A DNA stretch of 64,000 nucleotides from a bacterium HR21 (GTDB taxonomy: Bacteria; Bacteroidota; Ignavibacteria; Kapaibacteriales; HRBIN21): positions 1-64,000 of the forward strand of contig BEHX01000010.1 in assembly GCA_002898295.1 (NCBI GenBank), written 5' to 3'. Positions 40,996 to 50,497 of the stretch are shown one piece after another (the first letter of the stretch is position 1; every line of letters begins with the position of its first letter). The position numbers were made by a program, and so were the translations under genes. Under the pieces are notes generated by a model, which was not told the origin of the DNA, searched no databases, and was given only the letters and a program-made list of their open reading frames with translations.

Positions 40996-41460
40996 ATGGC
41001 GTTAGAACCTTCAGGTCGGGTAACGAAATCGGTCCGCGCCCAGGACGTCCAACGTCAGTGGTGGGTCATTGATGCTGCGGGGAAGACGCTCGGGCGTCTG
41101 GCCTCGCAGATTGCGCGGCTGCTGCGCGGCAAGCACAAGCCGTATTACACCCCGCATGTAGACTGCGGGGATTTTGTCATTGTGATCAACGCGGCGAAGG
41201 TGCGCGTAGAGGGCAAGCGCTGGGCGAAGAAGGAATACTTCCACTACACGGGCTATCCTGGCGGGGCACGGTTTGAGAGCTTTCGCTCTCTGCTGCAGCG
41301 CAAGCCGGAGGCGGTCATCGAGCATGCAGTCTGGGGCATGCTCCCGAAGGGGCGGCTGGGACGGCGTATTTTCCGCAAGCTCAAGGTTTACGCCGGTCCG
41401 GAGCATCCGCACCAGGCGCAGCAGCCGCAGCCGTACGAGCTGCCGTATCCGTGTGAGTAG
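40996..41460 (+). CDS. rplM: 50S ribosomal protein L13
   Basis: Early 50S assembly protein. The ORF track prepends unrelated residues; the conserved part is [37 protein letters not shown] through [34 protein letters not shown] 40996 gives 154 aa with about a dozen extra N-terminal residues compared with E. coli L13. A GTG at 40978 is an alternative. First gene of the unit, followed by rpsI as in most bacteria. Confidence 0.96.
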   Translation: MALEPSGRVTKSVRAQDVQRQWWVIDAAGKTLGRLASQIARLLRGKHKPYYTPHVDCGDFVIVINAAKVRVEGKRWAKKEYFHYTGYPGGARFESFRSLLQRKPEAVIEHAVWGMLPKGRLGRRIFRKLKVYAGPEHPHQAQQPQPYELPYPCE

Positions 41461-41474
41461 AGGAGCTGGTTCCC

Positions 41475-41864
41475 ATGTCGCGCAGTATTCTGGCAACGGG
41501 GCGTCGGAAGACGGCAGTTGCCCGGGTAGTGCTGACCCCGGGAAGTGGTCATATCACGGTCAATGGACGCGCTCTGGAGGACTACTTCCCCATCGAAGCA
41601 CACCGGAAGGATATCCTCCTGCCGCTGGAGCTGACCAACACGCTTGGGCGTTTTGATATCCGAGCAAACGTCAGCGGTGGCGGGATCAGCGGGCAGGCAG
41701 GGGCAATCCGGCTCGGTATTGCCCGGGCATTGGTAGAGTTTGATGAGGAGTTCCGCAAAATCCTGCGCCCTGCCGGGCTTCTGACCCGAGACCCGCGGAT
41801 GGTCGAACGGAAGAAGTACGGGCAGAAGAAGGCGCGCAAGCGCTTCCAGTTCTCCAAGCGCTAA
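41475..41864 (+). CDS. rpsI: 30S ribosomal protein S9
   Basis: Its basic C-terminal tail reaches the P-site tRNA. The 129-aa protein has [39 protein letters not shown] and the ending [23 protein letters not shown] precedes the start, 14 bases after rplM. Confidence 0.97.
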   Translation: MSRSILATGRRKTAVARVVLTPGSGHITVNGRALEDYFPIEAHRKDILLPLELTNTLGRFDIRANVSGGGISGQAGAIRLGIARALVEFDEEFRKILRPAGLLTRDPRMVERKKYGQKKARKRFQFSKR

Positions 41865-41896
41865 GACAAGTCGGTTGACCTGTTCCACAGAAGAGG

Positions 41897-42715
41897 ATGG
41901 CATCGGTGGCAGTGGAGCAACTCATTCAGGTCGGTGCCCATTTCGGGCATCTGACGCGGCGCTGGAACCCGAAGATGCGCCCCTTCATCTTCGGGGAGCG
42001 CAATGGGATTCACATCATTGACGTGCGCAAAACGCAGGCACTGCTCGAGATTGCCCGCTCGGCTGTTGTGGAGACGGTTGCGCAGGGCAAGTTGGTACTG
42101 TTCGTTGGCACTAAGCCGCAGGCAAAGGAGATCATTCGCCGCGAAGCCGAACGCTGTCGGATGCCCTACGTCATCGAGCGCTGGCTGGGTGGGACCCTGA
42201 CGAATTTCTCCACGATCCGGCAGAGTATCCGCCGCCTCAACCAGATTGACAAGTGGGAGGCTGACGGTACCCTGGAGCAGTTTACCAAGAAGGAGCGCCT
42301 GCAGCTCCTGCGGGAGCGGGAGAAGCTGCGGATTCTCTTCGGTGGTATCGAGATGATGAATCGCCTGCCGGGGATGCTCTACGTTGTGGATATCGTCCGC
42401 GAACACATCGCCGTCAAAGAAGCCCGCATTCTGGGCATCCCTACGGTCGGGATTGTGGATACGAACGCTGATCCGGAAGCCGTCGACTACCCCATCCCTG
42501 CCAACGATGATTCGATTGCGGCAATCGAGCTCTTCACCCGCATCATTGCCGATGCGGTGCTGGAGGGACGGCATCTCGCACAGCAACACGGGAAGGACTT
42601 CGAGGCGCTGATGCAGGAGCAGGAGACTCCCTCAGAACGTGGCTCGCCTCGGCGTCCGCTCCTGGTAGAGCCGGACGAGGGATCGGCAGAAGGTGAAACA
42701 GGATCGCGCGTGTAA
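41897..42715 (+). CDS. rpsB: 30S ribosomal protein S2
   Basis: Late-joining 30S protein. The 272-aa protein has LIQVGAHFGHLTRRWNPKM, FVGTKPQAKEIIRREAER, WLGGTLTNFSTIRQS, and LGIPTVGIVDTNADP. The C-terminal 30 residues are a charged tail beyond the conserved fold. The stop overlaps the tsf start (TAATG). Confidence 0.97.
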   Translation: MASVAVEQLIQVGAHFGHLTRRWNPKMRPFIFGERNGIHIIDVRKTQALLEIARSAVVETVAQGKLVLFVGTKPQAKEIIRREAERCRMPYVIERWLGGTLTNFSTIRQSIRRLNQIDKWEADGTLEQFTKKERLQLLREREKLRILFGGIEMMNRLPGMLYVVDIVREHIAVKEARILGIPTVGIVDTNADPEAVDYPIPANDDSIAAIELFTRIIADAVLEGRHLAQQHGKDFEALMQEQETPSERGSPRRPLLVEPDEGSAEGETGSRV

Positions 42716-43587
42716 TGCCTCCGGTAACGCCCCAGCTCATCAAGGAATTACGGGAGAAGACGGGTGCCGGCTTTGCCGACTGCAAGAGTGCTTTGGAAGC
42801 TGCCAATGGGGATGTGCAGGCAGCAATTGAGTACTTGCGCCAACGGGGTGCTGTCTTGGCTGCCAAGCGAGCCGATCGGGTTGCCCGAGAAGGTGTTGTC
42901 CTGGCAGCAACGACTCCGGATGGACGGAAGGCGGTATTGCTCGAACTGAATTGCGAGACAGATTTCGTGGCACGCAACGCCGAGTTCCTCCGCTTCGCCG
43001 AGGCAATCCTGCAGGTGTTGCTGGAGCGTGGGATCGGCTCTGAGGAGGAGCTGTGGAACAGTAGCCTTGGGGAGAAGACGCTGGGGAATTTGCGCGACGA
43101 GATGGCTGCCAAGATTGGGGAGAAGCTCCAGCTGCGGCGCTATCAGGTGTTGACAACAGAGGGCTTCTTCTCCGCCTACGTCCACGCAGGCAGCCGTCTG
43201 GCGGCAGTGGTGGAGGTTTCGCTTCCGGAGCCTCCCGAGGAGCTGCGGACGCTCGTGCGAGACCTGGCCATGCAGGTTGCGGCAATGCAGCCGCAGTATG
43301 TCCGCCGGGAAGATATCCCCGCGGAGCTCGTCGAGCGAGAGCTGGAACTGCACCGCCAGCAAGCCCTCAGCGAGGGGAAATCCCCCGAGGTTGCCGAGCG
43401 CATCGCGCGTGGGCGGCTGGAGAAGTTCTTCCAGGAAAGCTGCCTGCTGGAGCAGGCGTACATCCGGGATCCCAACCGTACCGTCGCTGATGTCCTGCAG
43501 GAAGCTGCCCAGCGCTTTGGACTGACCCTTGAAGTCCGTCGGTTCTGGCGGTACTTCCTCGGGGAAACCGAGCATGGGGGAGGGTAG
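42715..43587 (+). CDS. tsf: Translation elongation factor Ts
   Basis: Guanine-nucleotide exchange factor for EF-Tu. The 290-aa protein has the UBA-like start ([27 protein letters not shown]), the core TDFVARN motif ([17 protein letters not shown]), and the dimerisation domains. Its 3' end overlaps pyrH by 14 bases. Confidence 0.97.
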   Translation: MPPVTPQLIKELREKTGAGFADCKSALEAANGDVQAAIEYLRQRGAVLAAKRADRVAREGVVLAATTPDGRKAVLLELNCETDFVARNAEFLRFAEAILQVLLERGIGSEEELWNSSLGEKTLGNLRDEMAAKIGEKLQLRRYQVLTTEGFFSAYVHAGSRLAAVVEVSLPEPPEELRTLVRDLAMQVAAMQPQYVRREDIPAELVERELELHRQQALSEGKSPEVAERIARGRLEKFFQESCLLEQAYIRDPNRTVADVLQEAAQRFGLTLEVRRFWRYFLGETEHGGG

Positions 43588-44308
43588 CGGACCACGCTAC
43601 CGGCGCGTCGTGCTGAAGCTCTCCGGTGAGGCTCTCCTGGGAGAGCAGAGGTTCGGTATCGATCCTGAGGCGCTGGCAGCCTTGGCAGAGGAGATTGTCC
43701 AAGCCTACCGCTGGGGAGTCCAGCTGGGGATTGTCATCGGGGGAGGAAACATCTTCCGCGGGATACAGGCAGCCGCGCACGGCATTGACAAGGTGGTCGG
43801 CGACTACATGGGGATGCTCGCCACGGTTATCAACGGGTTGGCATTGCAGAACGCGATCGAAGCCCGTGGTGTCCCGACCCGTCTCCAGACAGCCATTGCC
43901 ATGGCGCAGATTGCCGAGCCCTTTATCCGCCGTCGTGCTATTCGACACCTGGAGAAGGGGCGCATCGTGATCTTCGCTGCCGGGACAGGCAATCCGTACT
44001 TTACCACCGACACGGCTGCCGCACTACGGGCAATTGAAATCGGGGCGGAGGCAATCCTGAAAGGCACCCGCGTCGATGGGATCTACGATGCGGACCCGGA
44101 GAAGGTTGCTACGGCGCGGCGCTACGAGCGCATTAGCTCCCGCGAAGTGCTGGAGAAGGGCTTGCGCGTGATGGATTTGACCGCTATCACCCTGTGCCAG
44201 GAGAATCGGCTGCCCATCCTGGTTTTCAATATCAACCGGCGGGGAAACCTCCTGCGGCTGCTTGCCGGCGAGCCAGTAGCAACGCTTGTGCACCACGAAG
44301 AAGTCTGA
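43574..44308 (+). CDS. pyrH: Uridylate kinase
   Basis: Phosphorylates UMP to UDP in pyrimidine nucleotide synthesis. ATG 43574 ([21 protein letters not shown]) gives 244 aa; the ORF track extends falsely into tsf. Motifs: [48 protein letters not shown] and [15 protein letters not shown], all diagnostic for PyrH. The tsf-pyrH-frr order is conserved. Confidence 0.97.
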   Translation: MGEGSGPRYRRVVLKLSGEALLGEQRFGIDPEALAALAEEIVQAYRWGVQLGIVIGGGNIFRGIQAAAHGIDKVVGDYMGMLATVINGLALQNAIEARGVPTRLQTAIAMAQIAEPFIRRRAIRHLEKGRIVIFAAGTGNPYFTTDTAAALRAIEIGAEAILKGTRVDGIYDADPEKVATARRYERISSREVLEKGLRVMDLTAITLCQENRLPILVFNINRRGNLLRLLAGEPVATLVHHEEV

Positions 44309-44327
44309 ACAAGCGCGAGGCACAGCC

Positions 44328-44888
44328 ATGCCCATTGCCGATGTGTTGACCAAAGCGCGGGAGCACATGGGCAAGACGCTGGAATACTTCCAGCATCAGT
44401 TAGCGCGTCTGCGCACGGGGCGTGCAACTCCGGCGTTGATTGAGCACATTCGCGTGGAGTACTACGGGGTTCCTACTCCGCTGTCGCAGCTGAGCACGAT
44501 CAGTGTGCCGGAGCCCCGGATGCTCGTCATCCAGCCCTGGGATCGCTCCCTGCTGGGAGCCATTGAGAGAGCACTCCTGCAGTCCGATATTGGGGTCACC
44601 CCGACCAACGATGGGGCGGTCATCCGCATTGTGCTCCCCCCTCTGAGCGAGGAACGCCGCCGCGAGCTGGTCAAAGTCTGCCGGAAGTATGCCGAAGAGG
44701 CGCGGGTCTCTATCCGCAATATTCGCCGGGACTACCTGGAGGAGCTGCGCCGTCTGGAGAAAGAAGAGCACCTCTCCGAGGACGAACGCCGGCGCGGTGA
44801 GCAGGAGCTGCAGAAAATCACAGACAGGTTCATGGAGGACATCGAGCGCCTGCTGGAGCGCAAGGAAAAGGAGATCCTGGAAGAGTAA
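44328..44888 (+). CDS. frr: Ribosome recycling factor
   Basis: Works with EF-G to split post-termination ribosomes. The 186-aa protein has LARLRTGRATPALIEHIRVEYYGVPTPL, the RIVLPPLSEERRRELVK motif and the coiled-coil C-terminus. ATG 44328 gives the family length, 20 bases after pyrH. Converges with recG 3 bases away. Confidence 0.97.
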   Translation: MPIADVLTKAREHMGKTLEYFQHQLARLRTGRATPALIEHIRVEYYGVPTPLSQLSTISVPEPRMLVIQPWDRSLLGAIERALLQSDIGVTPTNDGAVIRIVLPPLSEERRRELVKVCRKYAEEARVSIRNIRRDYLEELRRLEKEEHLSEDERRRGEQELQKITDRFMEDIERLLERKEKEILEE

Positions 44889-44891
44889 ACC

Positions 44892-47120
44892 TCACGCGAT
44901 GTCGAGGAGCTGGGTGGCTTCGCCGTAGCGTTCTTCGAGGGCGTGCCGGAGCGCTCGGTGCTCGGCATGCTGCAAGAGCGGGTCCATCGCGACGAGCTCA
45001 AAAGCTGCCCGCCGAGCCTGGGTGATGATGTCCCCATCGGTCACCAAGTCCGTGTACTGGAATTCGGGCATTCCGGACTGACGGGTTCCTAGAAGGTCGC
45101 CAGGTCCACGGAGCTGGAGATCGACTTCAGCGATGCGGAAGCCATCGCAGGTTTCCTCCAGTGTGCGGAGCCGGACAATGGCAGCCAGCCGCTCCCGGGG
45201 TTCGTCGGCGGCACGGTGCCAATGGTAGCGAAAGTGGTCCCGTGTGGCCAGAAAGCAGTATGCCTGTGCGCTCCCGCGCCCGACCCGCCCCCGGAGCTGA
45301 TGGAGTTGTGCCAGCCCGAAGCGTTCAGCGTTGTGAACGAGCATCACCGTGGCGTTCGGAACGTCAATGCCGACCTCGATGACGGTGGTGGCAACCAGGA
45401 CGTGGTATTCCCCGCGCGCAAAGGCGCGCATGACCTCCTCTTTCTCGTACCAGAAGAGCTGCCCGTGGAGAAGCCCGCAGCGGAATTCCGGGAAGACCTC
45501 CTGTTGGAGCTTCCGGTAGTGTTCCGTTGCGGCTTTGGCTTGCAGTTTCTCCGACGGCTCGATGAGCGGGTAGACGATGTAGGCTTGCCGTCCGGCGCGG
45601 AGCTCCGAGCGGATGAACTCGTACACCTGCGGCAGCTGACTCTCGAAGACGACCTTCGTGATGACGGGCTTCCGTCCCGGTGGGAGCTCATCCAGAACGG
45701 AGACGTCCAGGTCGCCGTAGAGCGTCATGGAGAGCGTTCGCGGAATCGGGGTGGCGGACATAACCAGCACGTGCGGGGCAATACCTTCGGTGCCGAGCGA
45801 GAGGCGGCTCGCTTCCCGGAGGCGGGCTCGCTGCAGAACGCCGAAGCGGTGTTGTTCATCAATGACCAACAATCCTGCACGGTTGTAGGTGACCGAGCTC
45901 TCGAAGAGGGCATGGGTCCCGACCACGATATGGGCTTCTCCTGCGGCAATCTGGCGCAGGATCTCCTTGCGTAGACGCGGGTTCTGTCCGCCGACGAGCT
46001 GGACGATGCGGAGGTCGGAGCCTTCCAGGAGGCGGCAGAGGGTGTGGTAATGCTGTTCGGCCAGGATTTCTGTCGGCGCCATCAGCAGCGCTTGGTAGCC
46101 ATTGTCCACGGCGACCAGCATGGTGAGCACTGCTACGATAGTCTTGCCCGAACCGACATCGCCCTGCAGGAGGCGATTCATGGGGTGACCGCTGGTCAGG
46201 TCAGCGACAATTTCCCGCAGAACGCGCTTTTGGGCCTGTGTCAGTTCGAACGGAAGACGGTCCAGAAGCCAGCGGGCGTGGGCACTTCTAGGGTTGAAGA
46301 CCAAGCCGCGCTCGCGCTGGATGCCCCGCTGGCGTAAGGCCAGCAGGAGCTGGAAGAGGAACATTTCCTCAAACTTCAGGCGCCGGCGCGCGCGCTGGAG
46401 CTCTTCGGCCGACTGTGGGAAATGGAGCTGCCGAAGCGCTTCTGCCAGCGGAGGCAGGTCGTAGCTCTGCCGGATTGTTCTCGGCAAAGGGTCTGGGAGC
46501 TGCGGGAGGACACGGGCGAGAGCCTGTTCGACCAAGGCGCGAAGGCGTGCTTGGGTAAGCCCTACCTGCCGCAAAGCTTGAGTAGAGCGATACTTCGGGA
46601 TGATGCGCCCGATGGAGTAGAGCTCTTCCTCGCCGGGATCGACAGGTTCGAGCTCCGGGTGGTGGAAAGTGACAATCCCGTGTCGGTCCAGAGTTGGGCG
46701 CCCCGCCAGAATATAGAGTGCGCCCGGTTGGAGGAAGCGGCGGTAGTAGTCGAGCCGGTTCCAGAAGATGACGTGCCCGCGGGCACGGCTCTCATCGGTA
46801 ATGCTCGCGATGAGCATTTGCCGATTACCGCGGACGGTGTGTTCGCGGATGCGCTCAATCCGGACCAGGAGGGTGACTTCGCTATAGAGCAACCGCTCGG
46901 TAAGCAGCGGGGAGGTGGGTTCCTCGAAGAGGCGTTCGTGCTTCTGCAGTGTCAGTGCCAGCGCGCGCAGCGTGGTGCTCGTCGTACGGTCAATGTATGC
47001 CCGGGGGAGGAAGAAGACCAGATCGCGGGCGTTCCGAATACCGAGCTCTGCCAGGGCAGCAGCCCGGCGTGCTCCGACGCCTTTGAAGTACTGCAATTCC
47101 AGCTCTGCTCGGGCAGACAT
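44892..47120 (-). CDS. recG: ATP-dependent DNA helicase RecG
   Basis: Remodels stalled replication forks and branched DNA. The 742-aa protein has a wedge/OB domain (LYSEVTLLVRIERIREH, GNRQMLIASITDES). The helicase motifs are LLQGDVGSGKTIVAVL (Walker A), VIDEQHRFGV (DExH box), MSATPIPRTLSM, TTVIEVGIDVPNA and QLHQLRGRVGRG, and the C-terminal RecG end has DLQLRGPGDLLGTRQSG. The ORF track runs to 47240, but ATG 47120 (MSARAELELQYFKGVG) gives the normal N-terminus; the extension overlaps the divergent TM2 gene. Confidence 0.97.
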   Translation of the reverse strand: MSARAELELQYFKGVGARRAAALAELGIRNARDLVFFLPRAYIDRTTSTTLRALALTLQKHERLFEEPTSPLLTERLLYSEVTLLVRIERIREHTVRGNRQMLIASITDESRARGHVIFWNRLDYYRRFLQPGALYILAGRPTLDRHGIVTFHHPELEPVDPGEEELYSIGRIIPKYRSTQALRQVGLTQARLRALVEQALARVLPQLPDPLPRTIRQSYDLPPLAEALRQLHFPQSAEELQRARRRLKFEEMFLFQLLLALRQRGIQRERGLVFNPRSAHARWLLDRLPFELTQAQKRVLREIVADLTSGHPMNRLLQGDVGSGKTIVAVLTMLVAVDNGYQALLMAPTEILAEQHYHTLCRLLEGSDLRIVQLVGGQNPRLRKEILRQIAAGEAHIVVGTHALFESSVTYNRAGLLVIDEQHRFGVLQRARLREASRLSLGTEGIAPHVLVMSATPIPRTLSMTLYGDLDVSVLDELPPGRKPVITKVVFESQLPQVYEFIRSELRAGRQAYIVYPLIEPSEKLQAKAATEHYRKLQQEVFPEFRCGLLHGQLFWYEKEEVMRAFARGEYHVLVATTVIEVGIDVPNATVMLVHNAERFGLAQLHQLRGRVGRGSAQAYCFLATRDHFRYHWHRAADEPRERLAAIVRLRTLEETCDGFRIAEVDLQLRGPGDLLGTRQSGMPEFQYTDLVTDGDIITQARRAAFELVAMDPLLQHAEHRALRHALEERYGEATQLLDIA

Positions 47121-47231
47121 GCGGCATTCCCGGATGGTCAAGCCCGCGGCGCAGAAGACGTTCACGCCTGCCACTCCGTCCATATGTCCAGCGAGTGTGT
47201 TCCCGGTATCATTGAGCGAGTCTGGAGCGCC

Positions 47232-47630
47232 ATGAGTCACACCAATGGTGGTGCCCGGAGTGGGGCTCAGGGCGGCGCCCTGAGGAAGCGATTACGGCAG
47301 TTGCTGCTCCCCTTCAGCGTTGTGGAGAAGCTGCCTGTTGGCATTCAGTACATGCTGGCAGAGATGCCGCCGGAGGCGCAGGAGGCGTTCTGGGATGAGT
47401 ACCGTCGCCGAGCGCGTGTCCTCGGGGTGGCATACTTCCGATGGCTCTTGTTCGGCTCGCACTATGCCTACCTGCAGCAATGGTGGCGGCAGTGGCTTCA
47501 CTGGCTCACGGTGGGAGGGATCTTCGTCTGGTGGCTCTCCGATCTGGTTCGGCTCCCGCGGCTGGTCGAGGAGCGCAACCGCGACATTGCGCTGGAGGTG
47601 CTCCGCCTGATCCGCCTGATGGGCTGGTAG
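47232..47630 (+). CDS. TM2-domain-like small membrane protein
   Basis: Predicted inner-membrane protein of 132 aa. The ORF track starts at 46422 antisense to recG; ATG 47232 is the first plausible start clear of it. Residues about 70-120 (YFRWLLFGSHYAYLQQWWRQWLHWLTVGGIFVWWLSDLVRLPRL) follow the TM2 pattern: two hydrophobic segments joined by a short turn with an Asp (SD) after the second. The function of TM2 proteins in bacteria is unknown. Converges with the TPR gene. Confidence 0.7.
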   Translation: MSHTNGGARSGAQGGALRKRLRQLLLPFSVVEKLPVGIQYMLAEMPPEAQEAFWDEYRRRARVLGVAYFRWLLFGSHYAYLQQWWRQWLHWLTVGGIFVWWLSDLVRLPRLVEERNRDIALEVLRLIRLMGW

Positions 47631-47634
47631 CCAG

Positions 47635-49317
47635 TTAGGGGCAGTTGAGGGCTTTCAAGTGCTGCTGGGCAGTGGTCTCAGCAGGATTGCGGCGTAAAGC
47701 CTCCCGGTATGCCCGGCAGGCATTTGCTGCGTCATTGAGCCCGTGGTAGGCAATGCCGAGGAAGAGCCAGGCTTTGGCGGAGAAGGGAGCAATGCGGGTT
47801 GCCTCGCGGCTGAGACGTTGCAGGCGGGCGAAGTCTTTCGCCTCAACCCACGGGGCACAGAGCGAGACAATGATATCATCGGCGCTCTGCCGGTCGCCTT
47901 GCTGCTGGGCACGGCGCAGCGCGGTCCATGCTGTCGCTTCTGCTTCGCCGTACCGGCGCAGTGCGATCAGGGCTGCAATCAGGAATCGGTAGGTAAACAG
48001 ATTCGTCGAATCCAGCCGGAGGCTTTCCTGGAGAGCAGGGACGGCGGAATCGGGGTCGTTGGCTGCCAGAAACGCCATTCCGATGAGGGTATAGATGCGG
48101 GCATCGAGCGTATCCGGGCATGTCTGTAAGCGCTGGCGGAAAGCAGCGATAGCGTCGGCATAGAGCTGGCGTCGGTAGAGCAGCATACCGAGTTGGAAGC
48201 TGAGGGCACAGCGTCTCGGGTCGCGTGCGAGTGCCTGGCGGAAGAAGTCGATGGCAGTAGTGGTGTCACCGCTGAAGAGGGCAGAAACGCCCGCTCGCTC
48301 CCAATCGGCAGCGTCGGCCGGGAGGCTGCTATCGGCAAGGAGAGTTGCGTAGAGCTGGATTGCGTCGGTATAGCGCTCCTGTTCAAAGAGGCAGCGCGCC
48401 TTCAGCAGCAGTGCCCGAGGGCGGGCGGTGTCGAGCTCGTCGGCGACACGCTCCAGATGGGGCAGGGCACTGTCGCAGCGCCGGAGTTCCACCAGCGCTT
48501 GTGCCAGATACCAGCGTCCTAGGCTACCTCGGGGGCGGAGCTCGACGTAGCGGCTCAGTGCCGCGACTGCCTCGGCGTAGAGGCGGGAAAAGAAGAAGAG
48601 GCGCCCTTTCTCGTAGAAGGCGCGGGCGTTGGTTGAGTCGAGCTTTGTCAGCACATCCCAGTGGAAGAGTGAACGGTTGTAGTACTGGTTGGCAAGTTCC
48701 CGGTCTGGTTCCCGCTGTGCCAGACGGAAGTAGACTTCTGCCAAACGCATACGGGCATGGCTCTGCAAGGAATCCAAGCGGAGCGCCTGCTCGTAATTCT
48801 GCCGCGCTAGCTCGTAGACACGTTGCCGGTAGTAGAGGTCGCCGAGCATGGTATAGACGCGCGGGTCAGAGCCCGCAAATTCTCGGGAGCGTAGCACGAC
48901 GTACTCGGCTTGGGTGAGGGAGTCTGCTTGGAGCAGCGCCTGTGCCAGTGCCAGGGCGATGTCAACGGAGCGGGGATGGTTCTCGGCAGCTTTTCGCAGT
49001 AGAGTCACCGCTTCCTGGTGCTTCCCGCTTGCCGAGAGGGCGAGTCCCAGGCGTTGGACGACCTCAGGCTTCGATGTGGCTTTGGGGATACGGCTGTAGA
49101 GAGCCACAGCGGAATCCGGACGCTCCAGTTCCATCCAAATATCGCCAGCCAGGAGCAGGGCAGCCTCGTTGCGCTGAGCAAGAAGCGGCTGCAGAAGTTG
49201 GAGAGCTTCTTCCGGTTTCCCTGCTGCCAGCAGTTGGCGAGCCTGCTCCAGCTGGGCGTATGCACCGACACTCACACAGCCGGTCAGCAACACTGCGGCA
49301 CAGAGCATCCGCACCAT
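47635..49317 (-). CDS. Exported TPR-repeat protein
   Basis: Exported 560-aa protein made almost wholly of tetratricopeptide repeats (for example ARQNYEQALRLDSLQSHARMRLAEVYFRLA and AIDFFRQALARDPRRCALSFQLGMLLY). The N-terminal signal (MVRMLCAAVLLTGCVSVGAYAQ) contains LLTGC, a possible lipobox. TPR proteins at this position, after ExbBD-TonB-PstS, recur in Bacteroidota and probably scaffold the complex in the periplasm. The role is inferred from context. Confidence 0.87.
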   Translation of the reverse strand: MVRMLCAAVLLTGCVSVGAYAQLEQARQLLAAGKPEEALQLLQPLLAQRNEAALLLAGDIWMELERPDSAVALYSRIPKATSKPEVVQRLGLALSASGKHQEAVTLLRKAAENHPRSVDIALALAQALLQADSLTQAEYVVLRSREFAGSDPRVYTMLGDLYYRQRVYELARQNYEQALRLDSLQSHARMRLAEVYFRLAQREPDRELANQYYNRSLFHWDVLTKLDSTNARAFYEKGRLFFFSRLYAEAVAALSRYVELRPRGSLGRWYLAQALVELRRCDSALPHLERVADELDTARPRALLLKARCLFEQERYTDAIQLYATLLADSSLPADAADWERAGVSALFSGDTTTAIDFFRQALARDPRRCALSFQLGMLLYRRQLYADAIAAFRQRLQTCPDTLDARIYTLIGMAFLAANDPDSAVPALQESLRLDSTNLFTYRFLIAALIALRRYGEAEATAWTALRRAQQQGDRQSADDIIVSLCAPWVEAKDFARLQRLSREATRIAPFSAKAWLFLGIAYHGLNDAANACRAYREALRRNPAETTAQQHLKALNCP

Positions 49318-49320
49318 GGC

Positions 49321-50241
49321 TTACTCCTCTGGAATCAACCGGATCCGAGCAAATGCGGGCACGATCCCGCGCTGGAGGAAGTGGCGTTGGACTTCCGCAT
49401 CGGTGCCCAGGAACGTCGCCACCGTCCAGGGCAGATTCCGCAGGTCGTCCCGAAGGTAGGCGTAGATGGGAACCACGTACGGGTACTTCCGCAGCACGAC
49501 GTACGACTGATGCACCGGCTTGGGCGAGACATACGCTCCGGTGCTATCCGTGAAGCCCAGCGAGATGGGACGGATAGCGCGGGAGTGAGCAATCTGCGAG
49601 AGGTATCCAATGCCGATACTCCACGGTGTTGCGGCAACGGCATGCAGGACCGAATCCGCCGTGGGCACAATCCGGAGTGCGGCTCGCGGCGGTGTGCCGT
49701 GCAGCACCTGCTGCACTATGTGTGCGTAGACCGAGGAGGTCGGTGGTGGACATACCAGTACAGGCTCCTGCGCAAGCTGGGGGAAGAAGTGCCGGAAGCG
49801 TTTCTCTCCACGGAGGATTGCCTCAAGTTGAGCGACGTTGAGCGTGTCGAGCGGGACACTCGGGTGTGCGAAGACAACCAGCGCGTCCTCTGCCAGCTTG
49901 ATTCGGGGGTGGCGGGGAACGCCATAGACCCGCAGGAGCGAGTCCTCATCGGGCAGGTAATCTCGAGCAAGGACGATGAGCCGGGCTCTGAGGGCGAGCA
50001 GCTCCCGCATCGCCTCGCGAGCAGCCACGGGGATGAGCCGAACATGGGCGTTGGGGTAGAGCGTGTCGAAGCGAATCAGCGGAGCATACAGCAGTGTGGC
50101 GATCGCCTCATCGCAGAGCAGCTCGACCGTGCCGCTGGTGGGGGTCTCCTCGTGCTGCTCCGGTCCCGGCTTCTGGGATGAGCAGGCGCCGAGTAGTACC
50201 AGCACCAGCGCCGCCTTATGGAGAGTTGTCTGCTTCATCAC
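49321..50241 (-). CDS. PstS-like phosphate-binding lipoprotein
   Basis: Periplasmic substrate-binding protein fold, 306 aa. The signal MMKQTTLHKAALVLVLLGAC has lipobox LLGAC. The body follows the PstS layout (VELLCDEAIATLLYAPLIRFDTLYP, LIVLARDY, TPWSIGIGYLSQI, YPYVVPIYAYLRDD). No pstCAB permease genes are near; instead it sits in a TonB operon, so it may not serve an ABC transporter. It overlaps the small membrane gene upstream by 26 bases and precedes the TPR gene by 3 bases. Confidence 0.82.
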   Translation of the reverse strand: MMKQTTLHKAALVLVLLGACSSQKPGPEQHEETPTSGTVELLCDEAIATLLYAPLIRFDTLYPNAHVRLIPVAAREAMRELLALRARLIVLARDYLPDEDSLLRVYGVPRHPRIKLAEDALVVFAHPSVPLDTLNVAQLEAILRGEKRFRHFFPQLAQEPVLVCPPPTSSVYAHIVQQVLHGTPPRAALRIVPTADSVLHAVAATPWSIGIGYLSQIAHSRAIRPISLGFTDSTGAYVSPKPVHQSYVVLRKYPYVVPIYAYLRDDLRNLPWTVATFLGTDAEVQRHFLQRGIVPAFARIRLIPEE

Positions 50242-50458
50242 GCTGCCACTGCCGCAAACGCCAGCGGTACCATAGCACGCGGTAGAGACCGAACAGTGCC
50301 ATCACCACACCGAAGGTGCGCAGAAAAGTCTGTGAGCTCCCCGCGACAGGGAAGGAACCCAGAGCCAGGAGCAACCCGACAAGGATGAGGAGTGCTCGCG
50401 CGGCGTAGTTGACCGCGTGCCACCACTTCCTTGCAGTGCGATGTGAAGGTGGATGCAC
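50216..50458 (-). CDS. Small two-helix membrane protein (80 aa)
   Basis: Unknown. Two predicted membrane helices (ALLILVGLLLALGSF and TFLRTFGVVMALFGLYRVLWY) with a basic N-terminus and C-terminal RWRLRQWQRDE. It sits between tonB and the PstS-like gene, 39 bases after tonB and overlapping the next start by 26 bases, so it is almost certainly translated as part of the operon. It may be an accessory membrane component; no family recognised. Confidence 0.65.
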   Translation of the reverse strand: MHPPSHRTARKWWHAVNYAARALLILVGLLLALGSFPVAGSSQTFLRTFGVVMALFGLYRVLWYRWRLRQWQRDEADNSP

Positions 50459-50497
50459 AGGGGATATCCTGGTCGTTCCGGAATCACACGACTCTGC

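Noticed and set aside
40531-41460. 309-aa reading of the L13 gene
   Set aside because: The first half reads through the 3' end of the ARPP-1-like gene, the terminator and the promoter; L13 itself begins near 40996.
46422-47231. N-terminal two thirds of the 402-aa ORF ending at 47630
   Set aside because: Antisense to recG; only the part from ATG 47232 looks like a real (TM2-like) protein.
49321-50241. Pst phosphate ABC transporter operon
   Set aside because: Only the binding-protein-like gene is present; permease and ATPase genes are missing, and the operon is a TonB system.
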